A stretch of DNA of 64,000 bases, taken from assembly GCF_900112265.1 (NCBI RefSeq), contig NZ_FOLO01000005.1, positions 124,001 through 188,000 on the forward strand, given 5' to 3'. The DNA is from Pseudoalteromonas denitrificans DSM 6059 (lineage in GTDB: Bacteria; Pseudomonadota; Gammaproteobacteria; Enterobacterales; Alteromonadaceae). The position numbers were made by a program, and so were the translations under genes. A model generated the notes under the pieces. The model saw only the letters and a program-made list of their open reading frames with translations, had not been told where the DNA came from and made no database searches. Positions 38,342 through 48,187 of the stretch are shown here, piece by piece; positions within the stretch are counted from its first letter, which is position 1; the number at the start of each line of letters is the position of its first letter.

Positions 38342-39667
38342 TTATTTAGCGAGCTTTAACTTTTGGCCTTTCGCTTTTTTACGCACATTCGATATTTTCT
38401 TACGATTCATAATACGTGCTTCACCTGCTGCCTGTGAATTTGGATTATTAGTGCGTCCACCACGTTTTTGATGATTTGGTTTGTTGTGAAGGCGTTTAAC
38501 AAGTGCATCTCGATTACTCACTTCATAGCCAGGAACATAAATTCGGCGTATTTTTGATCCTATTAACGTTTCAATTTCTTCTAAGGTTTGCTCTTCTTCA
38601 CGACTAACAAATGAGACCGCTTGTCCTGAATTTCCAGCGCGGCCAGTTCGTCCAATACGATGAACATAATCTTCAGCTAACCAGGGTAAATCAATGTTAA
38701 CAACACGTTCTAAACCGTCAATATCAATACCTCGGGCTGCTACTTCAGTTGCAACAAGTACTCTGACTTTACCTTCTTTAAACTCTTTTAAAGCGCGACG
38801 TCTATTACCTTGTGTTTTATCTCCATGACATACAGCGGCTTTAATACCATCTAAATTTAATTCTTTAACTATTTCATCAGCTGTTTCTTTGAAATTTACA
38901 AAGACTAATACTTGCTGCCAATTTTTTGTGCCTATTAACTCTGATAGTAACTCTTGTTTTTTGCGCTGCTCAACAGGATAAACAACATGTTGTACTGTCT
39001 CTGCTGTGGCATTGTCTTTTGATGCTTGTACTATTTTTGGATTCTTTAAAATTGAAGTTGAAAACTTCTTCATTTCACTGGGATAAGTCGCAGAAAATAA
39101 CATGGTTTGGCGGTCATTTCTTGAAGCTGACATCAAGGTGTTTATTTCATTTATGAAACCCATATCTAACATGCGATCTGCTTCATCTAATACTAAAAAT
39201 TCAACATTAGAAATACTGACATTACATGAATTGATATGATCTAATAATCTACCCGGTGTTGCTACAATAACATCAACGCCTAGCTTTAATTTTTTAGCTT
39301 GTGTATTAATATCAACCCCCCCAAAAATAGCGGCTACTTTAACATCGGTATATTGCCCATAACGTTCAAAGCTATTTGCTATTTGCTCTGCTAGCTCACG
39401 TGTTGGTGCTAATACTAATACTCTTGCATTTGCAGTTGTTCTTGGTTTTGGGTTATCAATTAATTTTTGTAGAATAGGTAATGCAAAAGCGGCCGTTTTA
39501 CCAGTACCAGTTTGAGCATTAGCAAGTACATCATGTCCTTTTCTTACATGTGGAATTGCAAGGCGTTGAATTGGTGACAATTCTTGGTAACCACATTCAT
39601 CAATGGCACGTAAAATTTCTGGTGCAAAGCTAAAAGACTTAAAGTTCATGCTGTGTTTCTCACTCAT
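38342..39667 (-). CDS. rhlE: DEAD-box ATP-dependent RNA helicase, RhlE-type
   Basis: This 441-residue helicase has all expected motifs: Q motif (FSFAPEILRAI..GYQELSPIQ), Walker A AQTGTGKT, PTRELAEQI, TPGRLLD, VLDEADRMLDMGF (motif II DEAD), SAT, and motif VI HRIGRTGRAG. A basic C-terminal tail of about 60 residues (ending KKAKGQKLKLAK) would bind RNA. The close fit to the RhlE group (ribosome assembly and RNA turnover) is by length and tail, so the subgroup is less certain than the family. Cold-active species rely on such helicases, but no cold-shock leader was verified here. Confidence 0.9.
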   Translation of the reverse strand: MSEKHSMNFKSFSFAPEILRAIDECGYQELSPIQRLAIPHVRKGHDVLANAQTGTGKTAAFALPILQKLIDNPKPRTTANARVLVLAPTRELAEQIANSFERYGQYTDVKVAAIFGGVDINTQAKKLKLGVDVIVATPGRLLDHINSCNVSISNVEFLVLDEADRMLDMGFINEINTLMSASRNDRQTMLFSATYPSEMKKFSTSILKNPKIVQASKDNATAETVQHVVYPVEQRKKQELLSELIGTKNWQQVLVFVNFKETADEIVKELNLDGIKAAVCHGDKTQGNRRRALKEFKEGKVRVLVATEVAARGIDIDGLERVVNIDLPWLAEDYVHRIGRTGRAGNSGQAVSFVSREEEQTLEEIETLIGSKIRRIYVPGYEVSNRDALVKRLHNKPNHQKRGGRTNNPNSQAAGEARIMNRKKISNVRKKAKGQKLKLAK

Positions 39668-40074
39668 AGTACTGGGTGTAAATTTGGTCGCGCATTATAC
39701 TAAAAACACCTGCTGATGTCGTGCACTTATTTTATATATGGCTTTTACAGCTGTACTTAATAGCCATATATCCATCCAAAAAAAATTAAAATTATAAAAA
39801 TGTAACGAAATAATTACATCTAAATTAAAAATATAGTTCCCATTACACGATTGCTGAATGCAATATCAGTAGGTTAAGAAGTTCATTAATGATTTTATAA
39901 AATAAATGTACATTTAAGATAAATGTTTAGGGTGATTTTTACCCAGTTGGATATTACGCATAATTTATCTGTTTTATTGCAACAGTCAATATTATCACTT
40001 AGAGTGTGGCCCGATTTTATGGAACCAAATCATTACAACGCTCTTCGATTAATACAATAAGATTATATTTACAT
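39668..40074. other. Intergenic region with one perfect palindrome
   Basis: The 407-base gap between the divergent helicase and small exported protein genes contains a perfect 14-bp palindrome TAAATGTACATTTA at 39903-39916, which could be a regulator site. No gene, RNA or repeat was otherwise recognised. Confidence 0.4.
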
Positions 40075-40377
40075 ATGAATAAATTTTTATTTTTAACTTC
40101 AATTATTGGATTAGGTTTAAATCTGAATTCTGTTGAGGCTACTGAAGCTTTCCCGACTCCCCATTTGGTCACTTCAAAATCCGCATTATTTCATGTTTTA
40201 TCTTTAGATTTTAATCTTGAAAATGATGAATTTAAAAATATAAAAGACGGACTCGATTTTGATATTAGCATTTCACAGAAAATAGGCGTCAGTCTTATGC
40301 TAATAACTTTGAAAGTAAATAAAGCACTTGAAGTGGATTTTATATTTAATTCATACAATAAAAGTATTGAATTTTAA
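40075..40377 (+). CDS. Small exported protein upstream of the chemoreceptor
   Basis: This 100-residue protein starts at ATG 40075 with a signal peptide (MNKFLFLTSIIGLGLNLNSVEA); an in-frame extension of 23 codons upstream is probably not translated. The mature part alternates hydrophobic and acidic residues and has no recognised domain. It lies 65 bases before the chemoreceptor gene and in the same direction, so it could be a co-expressed periplasmic partner, but this is conjecture. Confidence 0.5.
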   Translation: MNKFLFLTSIIGLGLNLNSVEATEAFPTPHLVTSKSALFHVLSLDFNLENDEFKNIKDGLDFDISISQKIGVSLMLITLKVNKALEVDFIFNSYNKSIEF

Positions 40378-40442
40378 CTGCCCTATTAGACCTATCGCAT
40401 TAATACATGAAGTGATAAATTAAACATGCCAACGGAAACGCA

Positions 40443-42767
40443 ATGAAACTCAAATCTAAACTCATTTTTCAAGCTATATTCTTAGCACTTGTACCAGCTC
40501 TAGTAACTGCACTTATTATTACCTTAGAAGCAAACCAGGCGTCTTTTAAAGCGTTAGAAAATAAGACAAAAGAAAGGCTCGTATCTTTACGTGAACTTAA
40601 AAAAACACAAATAGAATCATATTTTGGTACCATAAATTCGCAAATAATTACGATGTCTAAAAACCCAGCTGTAATAGATGCTAGTATTGATTTTGTTAAA
40701 TATTTCAATGATGAACCTCTTGACAGCTTTGTCTCTGTCAGTGAAAGAAATAGCTTGTCTCGATATTATCAATCTGATTTTACTGAGCAGTTTAAAAGTA
40801 AAAACCCTAATTCATTAATTAATGCAAATTTAAAGGTGGCTCAATTAGATAACAGGAGTATTCATTTTCAAAATAAATACATCGCCTCTAATCAATTCCC
40901 CCTTGGACAAAAAGATCGTCTTCATTCTGGAGGAAGTTCAAAATATGATGAAACCCATGAACGTTATCATGCAATGTTCCAAGATTTTTTAACACGATTT
41001 GGTTATTACGACATTTTTATTGCAGATGCAAAAACGGGTAATATTGTTTATTCAGTTTATAAAGAAATAGATTACGCAACCTCGGTAAAGCATGGAGCAT
41101 ATTCAAATTCAGGCATTGGAGATGCTTTTAGACAATCTGTTAATGCTTATGATGTCAATCATACATCCATGATAGATTTTAAAAGTTACTTTCCATCGTA
41201 TAACTTCCCTGCATCGTTCATTTCATCCCCTATCAAGAACAATATTGGAGAAACTGTTGCTGTATTGATTTATCAAATGCCAATCGATGGTATTAATAAT
41301 ACGATGACAAGCGACCAAAAGTGGCAGCATGTCGGTTTAGGCTTGTCAGGAGAAACTTATCTTGTTGGGCCTGATAAACTTTTACGTAGTGAAAGTCGTT
41401 TTTTAATTGAAGATAAGTCGAATTATATTAAAGCTTTAGAAATATCAGAACACCAACCCAATACAAATAGAATAAATATAAACAATTCGGCGATTGGTCT
41501 GCAATATGTCGATACTAAAGGGGTATCTCAAGCACTTCAAGGAATAGCTGATGTTGATGTATTTTTAGATTACAGAGACGTGCCTGTTTTATCGGCTTAT
41601 ACAAGTATTTCATTTGGTGGCTTAAAATGGGCATTAATGGCTGAAATTGATGTAGCTGAAGCTTTTTATGATGCTTATAAACTCTCAGATGATTTATTCT
41701 TTTATTCTATTTTATGCTTAATCGTAATTGCTATATTTAGCATTATTATAGGGTTATATATTACAAAAGTGCTGGTATCACCCATTAACGTTTTAGTTGA
41801 GCGTATTACTGATATTTCACAAGGTGATGGTGATTTAACTGCAAAGCTATCAATTGCGGAACGAAAAGATGAAATAGGCGATGTCGCTAAAGCATTTAAT
41901 CAATTTGTTTTACACATTCGAAATTTAATTATAGATATCGATAAGCATGCAGGACAACTGGCTTCGGCATCTGAAGAGCTCTCTAGTGTAACAAAAGAAA
42001 CCAATGAAGTTGTCACTTTACAAAAGGAAAAAGCTGATCAAGCATCTATTGCAATGCAGAACTTCACGGGCAATATTAGTGAGATGTCAGGTAATACTGA
42101 ACAATCGGCATCTTTAACTCAGCGTGCAAATCAAGAGTCGATTAATGGTGCTGAGGTTGCTTTAAATACGCAAGAAGAAATTAATCATTTGGTGCAATCC
42201 GTTACACTTGCATCAAATGAATTAAAGGAACTTGAAATACAAGTGCAAGATATTACAAGTATTTTAAGTGTGATTGATAGTATTGCGGATCAAACAAACT
42301 TATTAGCACTTAATGCTGCAATTGAAGCTGCCCGTGCCGGAGACTCTGGGCGTGGATTTGCTGTGGTCGCGGATGAAGTTCGTATGCTTGCAGGTAAAAC
42401 GCAACAGTCGACTGTTGAAATTCAAAATAAAATAGAATCATTAAAAATATCATCAAATAAGTCTGTTATCGCTATGGAGCGTGCTTCTAAACAAGCAATA
42501 ACAGGTATCACTTTGGTTGAAGAGACAACCACTAGCCTGCATTTAGTCACAGAATTAATATCTGACGTGAGCAATCAAAATACTGAAAATGCGATAGTGG
42601 CTACTCAACAAAATGAAAATGTAGACGAAGTGAATCAAAATATTATTGATATCTCACGTTATACTGAAAATACTGCTGGTGCTTCTTTACAAACAGCACA
42701 AGCATCAAATGAACTCGCTAAACTTGCTATTGATATGTCAACGATTGTCAAACAGTTTAAATATTAA
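40443..42767 (+). CDS. Methyl-accepting chemotaxis protein with dCache-type sensor
   Basis: This 774-residue transmembrane chemoreceptor has a first membrane segment at about residues 8-28, a large periplasmic sensor (about 30-415, dCache-like, with [22 protein letters not shown]), a second membrane segment (about 418-440), HAMP (441-495), and a cytoplasmic signalling hairpin with the CheA/CheW contact sequence [31 protein letters not shown]. Its long ligand-binding domain suggests an amino-acid or organic-acid ligand, but none can be named from sequence. A terminator follows 7 bases after the stop. Confidence 0.93.
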   Translation: MKLKSKLIFQAIFLALVPALVTALIITLEANQASFKALENKTKERLVSLRELKKTQIESYFGTINSQIITMSKNPAVIDASIDFVKYFNDEPLDSFVSVSERNSLSRYYQSDFTEQFKSKNPNSLINANLKVAQLDNRSIHFQNKYIASNQFPLGQKDRLHSGGSSKYDETHERYHAMFQDFLTRFGYYDIFIADAKTGNIVYSVYKEIDYATSVKHGAYSNSGIGDAFRQSVNAYDVNHTSMIDFKSYFPSYNFPASFISSPIKNNIGETVAVLIYQMPIDGINNTMTSDQKWQHVGLGLSGETYLVGPDKLLRSESRFLIEDKSNYIKALEISEHQPNTNRININNSAIGLQYVDTKGVSQALQGIADVDVFLDYRDVPVLSAYTSISFGGLKWALMAEIDVAEAFYDAYKLSDDLFFYSILCLIVIAIFSIIIGLYITKVLVSPINVLVERITDISQGDGDLTAKLSIAERKDEIGDVAKAFNQFVLHIRNLIIDIDKHAGQLASASEELSSVTKETNEVVTLQKEKADQASIAMQNFTGNISEMSGNTEQSASLTQRANQESINGAEVALNTQEEINHLVQSVTLASNELKELEIQVQDITSILSVIDSIADQTNLLALNAAIEAARAGDSGRGFAVVADEVRMLAGKTQQSTVEIQNKIESLKISSNKSVIAMERASKQAITGITLVEETTTSLHLVTELISDVSNQNTENAIVATQQNENVDEVNQNIIDISRYTENTAGASLQTAQASNELAKLAIDMSTIVKQFKY

Positions 42768-42774
42768 TAACTAA

Positions 42775-42803
42775 ATAAACCCTACTTGTTAAGTAGGGTT
42801 TAT
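42775..42803. terminator. Bidirectional terminator after the chemoreceptor
   Basis: A 13-bp stem ATAAACCCTACTT / AAGTAGGGTTTAT with a 3-base loop lies between the convergent chemoreceptor and DUF3300 genes. Confidence 0.85.
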
Positions 42804-42809
42804 CTTGGA

Positions 42810-43946
42810 TTAATGTCTGCTTATTTTGGCATGCCTGCCCTTTTGAGTGTTTGTACCTGCATTGCGATTATTACTACGAACACTTTGTGTTTTATGTTTA
42901 TAAGATGTATTTGGCTTATTGTATTGGTTTTTATGTTGCTTATTAATAACTTTTACTTTTTGAGACCGTGATGTTTTAACGATAATTGCTTTTTTATTTT
43001 GAGAAGTATTTTTATACTTATTACTATTATTTCTGACTTGATACACTTTTGGCTGCGTTATGTTTCTGTGCACTGAATTATGGTTTTTATTTACAGAAAT
43101 GTGCTGAGTGTGCGAGATGTTATTTCGATTTGATATATATTTTTGTTTTACATTAACAGATCTATAAGCAACATTATGACGGTGTTTTGGATTGTGATAC
43201 CAACGTCTAGGTTTTGAAATAATCACATTATGATGATTATTTGGGTTATTTTGTCTAATAATGACATGACGATTATGCCAGTGGAAAGTACTAAAAAATG
43301 TATTAAAAGAAATATGTACCCTTGGATACCAAGAAATGACATTATGGTGGTAATGATTACCTGAATGATGTCTCCAATATACAGGAGGATAATGTGACCA
43401 GTGCCAGTTACCATATACAATGCGAGTATCATAATAAGGAACATATACAACTTCTCTTTCAATTGTTTTGATCACAATATTGTCACTTTCTTCGCTTATT
43501 TTAAGATTTTCCATTTCAGATAAACTGCCTGCCAGCTTGGCTTTATGACGAAGAGATTGAATACTTGTTAAAACTTTGCCTTCATCCTGTAAAAAAGCAT
43601 CCCCTAATGTTTGTGTCCATTGTAAGTCTGTACTTAATTTTTCCATTATTTTTGGAAATGGCAGTAATGCCATGACACTTGGATCCCAATCTTTGCTCTC
43701 GACTGGAGTTCTTGGAGTTTCACTTTGTATTTGCCATCTGTGGGCTTGTACTATCTCTAGTGGGTAAGTTGATGCAATTAATATATGTGTTAATAGGCTA
43801 TCAGGGTATAGCGCAATAGGGGCTAACATTTGTGCCAATTGTGCTTTGCTAAACTGTAATTTTTCATTTTCTTGTTGTGCATAAATTGATATAGAAAAAA
43901 AACTGATCAAAATAATGAAGGTAAATTTATTTATAATATTTTTCAT
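42810..43946 (-). CDS. DUF3300 exported protein with His/Asn-rich C-terminus
   Basis: This 378-residue exported protein has a signal peptide (about residues 1-23, ending SIYAQ). Residues of about 30-200 are the DUF3300 domain, with the conserved LAQMLAPIALYPDSLLTHILIASTYP and WTQTLGDAFLQDEGKV segments and the VVYVPYYD motif before the WHWSHYPP region. The remaining C-terminal ~170 residues are low-complexity and very rich in His, Asn, Arg and Lys, which could bind metals or nucleic acids. The function of the family is unknown. It is transcribed alone. Confidence 0.85.
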   Translation of the reverse strand: MKNIINKFTFIILISFFSISIYAQQENEKLQFSKAQLAQMLAPIALYPDSLLTHILIASTYPLEIVQAHRWQIQSETPRTPVESKDWDPSVMALLPFPKIMEKLSTDLQWTQTLGDAFLQDEGKVLTSIQSLRHKAKLAGSLSEMENLKISEESDNIVIKTIEREVVYVPYYDTRIVYGNWHWSHYPPVYWRHHSGNHYHHNVISWYPRVHISFNTFFSTFHWHNRHVIIRQNNPNNHHNVIISKPRRWYHNPKHRHNVAYRSVNVKQKYISNRNNISHTQHISVNKNHNSVHRNITQPKVYQVRNNSNKYKNTSQNKKAIIVKTSRSQKVKVINKQHKNQYNKPNTSYKHKTQSVRSNNRNAGTNTQKGRHAKISRH

Positions 43947-44040
43947 TACTGCTTACTCTTTTTGGTATCTATTACCTATATTAAAGAGCATGTAAACTGA
44001 ATCTAATCTGAATGGTATTATTGCAATTTAAAATCAAAAA

Positions 44041-44063
44041 AATGCCTTCTAAGAGAAGGCATT
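44041..44063. terminator. Terminator of the DapA-like gene
   Basis: A 10-bp stem AATGCCTTCT / AGAAGGCATT with a 3-base loop lies 31 bases past the stop. A-rich sequence before the stem would be a T-run on the minus strand. Confidence 0.75.
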
Positions 44064-44093
44064 ATTTAATCACAAGATTTGATTTATTTTAAA

Positions 44094-45008
44094 CTAACAA
44101 ATTATAAAATCATCATCAGACATGAGTTTTACATCTGAACCTACTAAGTCTTTTTGATTAAGGTCTTTCATTAAGGCCAAACCCGTTTCTCTTTGCTCAA
44201 GGGTTAATGGTAAATATGGCATTCTAAAAACAGGCTTTATAGCTGAAGTCATCATAAGTGCAGTGTTGATAGCAATTGGATTAGGTTCACAAAAAAGCCA
44301 GTTCATCAAAGGTTTAACTTGTTCATTCAAATCATCATTTTTGTGATTCATTAATTGGCGCATTAATGAAGGCGATAAATTTGAAGTCACTGAAATAACA
44401 CCATGTGAGTTATACAAGTGACGGCCATCATGACTTTCATCATCGTTACCAGACCAACATGCAATGCCTTGCTTTTCATATTGTGCAATACGCGCGTTTC
44501 CAGCACATTCTTTAACACCAATAAAGTTTTTATGTTGTGCTAAGGGGATTATCATCTCAGGTGTTAGATCTTGACCTGTTCTTCCTGGCACGTTGTAAAC
44601 AAACGCAGGTCCTAAGTCTAATAATCTTTTAAAATGCTCTTTAATTCCTTTTTCGGAAGTTCTACCATAATAAGGATTAATTTGAAGTGAGGCATGCATA
44701 CCTGTTGCAAAGCCATATTCAGTTGCTTTTACGGCTTCTCTTGTATTATTACTACCTGTATTGCCAATAATAAAAAGCTTTGAAGAAAATTGTGTTACTG
44801 TATGAGCAATGAGCATTAGGTGCTCTTCCCAATTCATTAATTGTCCTTCACCGGTTGTACCACCAACAACAATACCATCTACGCCATTTTTTATTTGGGC
44901 ATCGACTAATAAATCAAAGGTTTGAAGGTCAATATCTCCATTATTTAGATAAGGTGTTTTTATTGCAGTAATGAGACTTGCTTGTTTAATTTTTTCTATT
45001 GAGCACAT
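44094..45008 (-). CDS. dapA: 4-hydroxy-tetrahydrodipicolinate synthase (DapA family)
   Basis: This 304-residue class-I aldolase condenses pyruvate with aspartate semialdehyde in lysine and diaminopimelate synthesis. Visible are GVDGIVVGGTTGEGQLMNWEEH (phosphate-binding type GTTGE), the proton-relay Tyr in PAFVYNVPGRTG, and the Schiff-base Lys in FIGVKECAGN. The length and motif order are those of DapA, though the family also includes N-acetylneuraminate lyase and related aldolases. The closest match by eye is the plant-like DapA group with a RTGQDL sequence. It stands alone with its own terminator. Confidence 0.85.
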   Translation of the reverse strand: MCSIEKIKQASLITAIKTPYLNNGDIDLQTFDLLVDAQIKNGVDGIVVGGTTGEGQLMNWEEHLMLIAHTVTQFSSKLFIIGNTGSNNTREAVKATEYGFATGMHASLQINPYYGRTSEKGIKEHFKRLLDLGPAFVYNVPGRTGQDLTPEMIIPLAQHKNFIGVKECAGNARIAQYEKQGIACWSGNDDESHDGRHLYNSHGVISVTSNLSPSLMRQLMNHKNDDLNEQVKPLMNWLFCEPNPIAINTALMMTSAIKPVFRMPYLPLTLEQRETGLALMKDLNQKDLVGSDVKLMSDDDFIIC

Positions 45009-45179
45009 GGGTATAATTTAATTTTTTAAATTTGACTCTTTGTATCATATTTTCGCAATAATTTGCAGCACTCTAAGTGTATTTGTATGGATTTTTTATA
45101 TGAATTTAATAATTGACCTTGAAAAAGATGTTTAATTCTTGCAAAATACAACCACTGTATAAATCAACAGTGTTTAATT

Positions 45180-45830
45180 ATGGGCTTATTTGAATATCTA
45201 TCATCACATTATTATGATCAAAACCAACTATTAGAAGCATGCTCTCTTAATTTGGATCTTTTAACGCGCTGGCAAGATTTAGGTATTTTTCCAAAACCAG
45301 CTTATCGCTTAAATAGCCAAATAGAATGTAGTTCATATTATGGTTTGCACCAATGCAAGGAATATTGGGATTATTACGCCAGAGGCAGTGATAAATGGGC
45401 AAAATTAATCCATAGCAAAGAGAGTTGTTCGCCCTCTCAAGCATATGAATTATTCTTTAATAAATACTGCACTCACCTCTCCTACTTGCAAAACCAAGGT
45501 TTTTATTGTGAAGATGAGACTTTTAGTGAGCAATTAAATGAGCATGTTCAAACTCAGTGGCAGCATTTTATAAATGGTAAATTTTCTTTAACAACACAAA
45601 ATGGTTTGATTGAAGAAATAGTAGAAATTGAAATCGGTATGATAGTTATTATGAATGTGACACAGTGCCATAGTATTACTGAGTTATCTGATGAAGACAA
45701 ACAGCAGATAAGACAAGCACTTAAATATTTAAATAAATCACTGAGCCATTTTGCACCTCATGAAAGAGCGCAAAGTTATAGGGCCAAATATATCGATAAA
45801 ACAATTGCTTTATATGATTTATCCATATAA
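45180..45830 (+). CDS. Unknown protein (possibly DUF6058-like)
   Basis: This 216-residue soluble protein starts MGLFEYLSSHYYDQNQLLEACSLN and has an early LTRWQDLGIFPKPAYRL segment; the pattern brings to mind the DUF6058 family of Alteromonadales, but I could not verify it. Several Cys and Trp residues are spaced along the N-terminal half; the C-terminal half is helical. No signal peptide or membrane segment is present. It is transcribed alone and ends 10 bases before the convergent next gene, so no operon context helps. Confidence 0.6.
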   Translation: MGLFEYLSSHYYDQNQLLEACSLNLDLLTRWQDLGIFPKPAYRLNSQIECSSYYGLHQCKEYWDYYARGSDKWAKLIHSKESCSPSQAYELFFNKYCTHLSYLQNQGFYCEDETFSEQLNEHVQTQWQHFINGKFSLTTQNGLIEEIVEIEIGMIVIMNVTQCHSITELSDEDKQQIRQALKYLNKSLSHFAPHERAQSYRAKYIDKTIALYDLSI

Positions 45831-45839
45831 AAATTTAGT

Positions 45840-46100
45840 TTAATGCCCTTGTTCGTAACGACCTCTGGCGATTTCAAATGCTTTAAGAACTTGACGGTCT
45901 ACATCTGATAAATTGTCTAACCAATTATCTGCAATATCATCATCTTCATTTTCACTTATAGACTGGTACTGTGCGAGTAATGAAATAACTTTTGCAAGAT
46001 TAAGATTTTGCTTTTCAAGTTGCTCAAAGATATCTAACTTTACATCATGCGATTCAATAGCAGTTAAACATTCACGGCTTAGTTGTGTATTTGTATTCAT
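45840..46100 (-). CDS. Small acidic protein, unknown
   Basis: This 86-residue acidic, helical protein (many Glu and Asp; LEKQNLNLAKVISLLAQYQSISENEDDDI) has no signal peptide or membrane segment. The ribosome-binding site is weak (AAGTGAA). It is convergent with the preceding gene. No domain was recognised. Confidence 0.55.
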   Translation of the reverse strand: MNTNTQLSRECLTAIESHDVKLDIFEQLEKQNLNLAKVISLLAQYQSISENEDDDIADNWLDNLSDVDRQVLKAFEIARGRYEQGH

Positions 46101-46234
46101 ATTGCATTCACTTTAAATAAACCTGTACTATTTGTTATACCAGTGTTTTATGAATATGCCAGTATAATAGGAAATATAAAGTTTAACTGCCGATAAAGTG
46201 AGCGTAGTGTTTATTTAATAGCTAATTTAATGCA

Positions 46235-46627
46235 TTAACCAAATATAAGTTGCCAAAAGTTTGGTTTATGATGTTTATGATATTCTTTTCTTAGTTTATC
46301 AATTGTTAGTATGTTTTTTTTCGCTTCTTCTAACTTCCCATTTTTATTTAGTAATTGAGCTTGTTGTATTTTATCTAATACTTTGTTTAAGCCTTCAATA
46401 GAAATTTGTTTTTTATCATTAGGGAATTTAGCTGTTTTACTCAATGTGACCAAAACTTTTAGCTTTTTTAAATGTTCTGAAAAAGTCATAGAATCACTTG
46501 CTTTAACAGCCCTTTTAAATTCTAACCCCATCTTTTTCATGTTAGCTTCAAGATCAAACTCTTTCGATTTTGTACTTGCCACAATTGTAAAGCTCATCAA
46601 GGAGATTAATATTAAAAAAAATTTCAT
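46235..46627 (-). CDS. Cytochrome b562-like periplasmic protein
   Basis: This protein of about 130 residues has a signal peptide from ATG 46627 (MKFFLILISLMSFTIVAS), with an AGG-type ribosome-binding site; a 13-codon in-frame extension is not favoured. The mature part fits the four-helix bundle of cytochrome b562: Met in LEANMKKMGLEF near the start, and His in RKEYHKHH at the end, at the positions of the axial heme ligands Met7 and His102 of the E. coli protein. A heme-binding electron carrier in the periplasm is thus plausible. Similar bundles without heme exist, and no partner gene is adjacent. Confidence 0.7.
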   Translation of the reverse strand: MKFFLILISLMSFTIVASTKSKEFDLEANMKKMGLEFKRAVKASDSMTFSEHLKKLKVLVTLSKTAKFPNDKKQISIEGLNKVLDKIQQAQLLNKNGKLEEAKKNILTIDKLRKEYHKHHKPNFWQLIFG

Positions 46628-46730
46628 TATATACCTACAGTTTAATTTTCGGCGCAAGTATATCATCGACTCAGCAATTATATATGCTTAATTTGTAAAG
46701 GGGCTTTACAGTTAAGATAATAAGGTCAGT

Positions 46731-48104
46731 TTAATCATTTTCTTTTAATGTAATCGCTTCAATATTAATGATCCCTGAACGGTTGAGTGTTATTTTATAG
46801 CGCTGTAACTCTTGTTTATTATCTTTATTCGTTTGTACTAAAACTAAATTAATTTGATACCGACGTTCGACCGCCTGTTTACTTATTTTATTACCTTCAA
46901 AGTTATATAGCTTTCCGTCACCTTTTTTTAAAAACCGTACAAAAGGTGCTAAATTGAACAAAATTTGTTCTTGTATTTCCCCATAGCCCGGCATAAAGTC
47001 TTTAACTAAAACTCTGGTATCACTTCTAAAGTGTAACAGCTGTGCATCTTGTTTATTTTGCTGTCGACGACTTTGAAATAGTGTATTTACTTGCAGAGGT
47101 AAGTCTTTTTTCGCAACATACTCGAGCCAAATTGTTTGAACAGCTATTTTTGTTTTTGTTGCACTATTAGTAAAAATGTTCTGCCACTTAGGTCTGCCTT
47201 TTTTTAGGTAATTCCAAATGAGTGTTGTAATATCATCTTTAAATATTTCTCGTAAACCATAAATAAATCCCAAAAAAGAAACTAATAACAAAGTAATTTC
47301 AGTAAATGATGACCTTGCTCTTAAAATAAGCATCATTACAAATGCCATGATCACAGCGGTAACTAAGCCGCGTACCATCTTTTTATAATTAATATTTAAT
47401 GGCTTATTTTCTTTTTTAAATACCACTCCATATTCAATAAGTCGTTGTAATAAACGCATTTTGTTAGAAATTCGATTAGGGTCTTCTATTGTGGTGACAG
47501 AGTTATATTGATTCGCTTTACGGTACTCATTCTCAGTACGACATATTTCAAATAATGACTCTCTGACATGAACATGTTCACTGCTTTTTGGACCATTTGA
47601 TAAAAGTTTTAAAAAGGATTGCTCTACATTCCAACTTAAGAAGTTATCTGCATTTTCAAAATATGAACTCAGCTTTTTATCAGGAGGCGTATAACGTCTT
47701 AATTTTTTGAGTAAAGATGATATTTGTTCAGAAATTTCAGCCGCTTTAATATAAAATTCATTTGCATCTTTAATTAACAAAGTTTGTTTTATATCAGTTT
47801 TAAGTGCGATACGAATTTGATAAGAAAATAAATTTAAGTTAACGCGATAGTCTTTTTGTTCACCTTTTTGTTTACTGATAAAACGGCTTCGTACCAAAGG
47901 TAAATGAAGTTGATCAGAATAATATGCACTTCGTGTATTAATGCTTGAATGAAAATAATTTTCTTCTGATAGAGTATGATGATTAATTCCCATTTCAACA
48001 GGAATAGAAAAATATAAGTCAAGCCTTTGATGTGCTTGAGGTAATAACTGGTGGCTAATTGAAAATGATAGGTTTTCTTCTTGATTCAAAGTTGTTTTAT
48101 TCAC
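46731..48104 (-). CDS. Membrane-anchored protein of unknown function
   Basis: This 457-residue protein has two adjacent membrane segments in the middle (about residues 244-262 and 268-286) and large hydrophilic domains on both sides. The N-terminal domain has a pattern of beta-strands (LDLYFSIPVEMGINHHTL, VRSRFISK) and a helical part. The C-terminal domain includes WLEYVAKKDLPLQVNTLF and FNLAPFVRFLKKGDG. No known family was recognised. It starts with GTG at 48104, with a strong but distant AAGGAGG sequence 12 bases upstream. It is probably transcribed alone and is a candidate for an uncharacterised inner-membrane protein. Confidence 0.6.
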   Translation of the reverse strand: MNKTTLNQEENLSFSISHQLLPQAHQRLDLYFSIPVEMGINHHTLSEENYFHSSINTRSAYYSDQLHLPLVRSRFISKQKGEQKDYRVNLNLFSYQIRIALKTDIKQTLLIKDANEFYIKAAEISEQISSLLKKLRRYTPPDKKLSSYFENADNFLSWNVEQSFLKLLSNGPKSSEHVHVRESLFEICRTENEYRKANQYNSVTTIEDPNRISNKMRLLQRLIEYGVVFKKENKPLNINYKKMVRGLVTAVIMAFVMMLILRARSSFTEITLLLVSFLGFIYGLREIFKDDITTLIWNYLKKGRPKWQNIFTNSATKTKIAVQTIWLEYVAKKDLPLQVNTLFQSRRQQNKQDAQLLHFRSDTRVLVKDFMPGYGEIQEQILFNLAPFVRFLKKGDGKLYNFEGNKISKQAVERRYQINLVLVQTNKDNKQELQRYKITLNRSGIINIEAITLKEND

Positions 48105-48187
48105 TCGGGTGACAACCTCCTTGGTGAGAGCATATATGATAAGCTGGACAACTTAAGTCTAGCTTATCAAGGAGTTATTACAAATGT

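Noticed and set aside
43027..43037. TATTTCTGACT within the DUF3300 gene, like an iteron
   Set aside because: It is one partial match inside a coding region with no neighbours.
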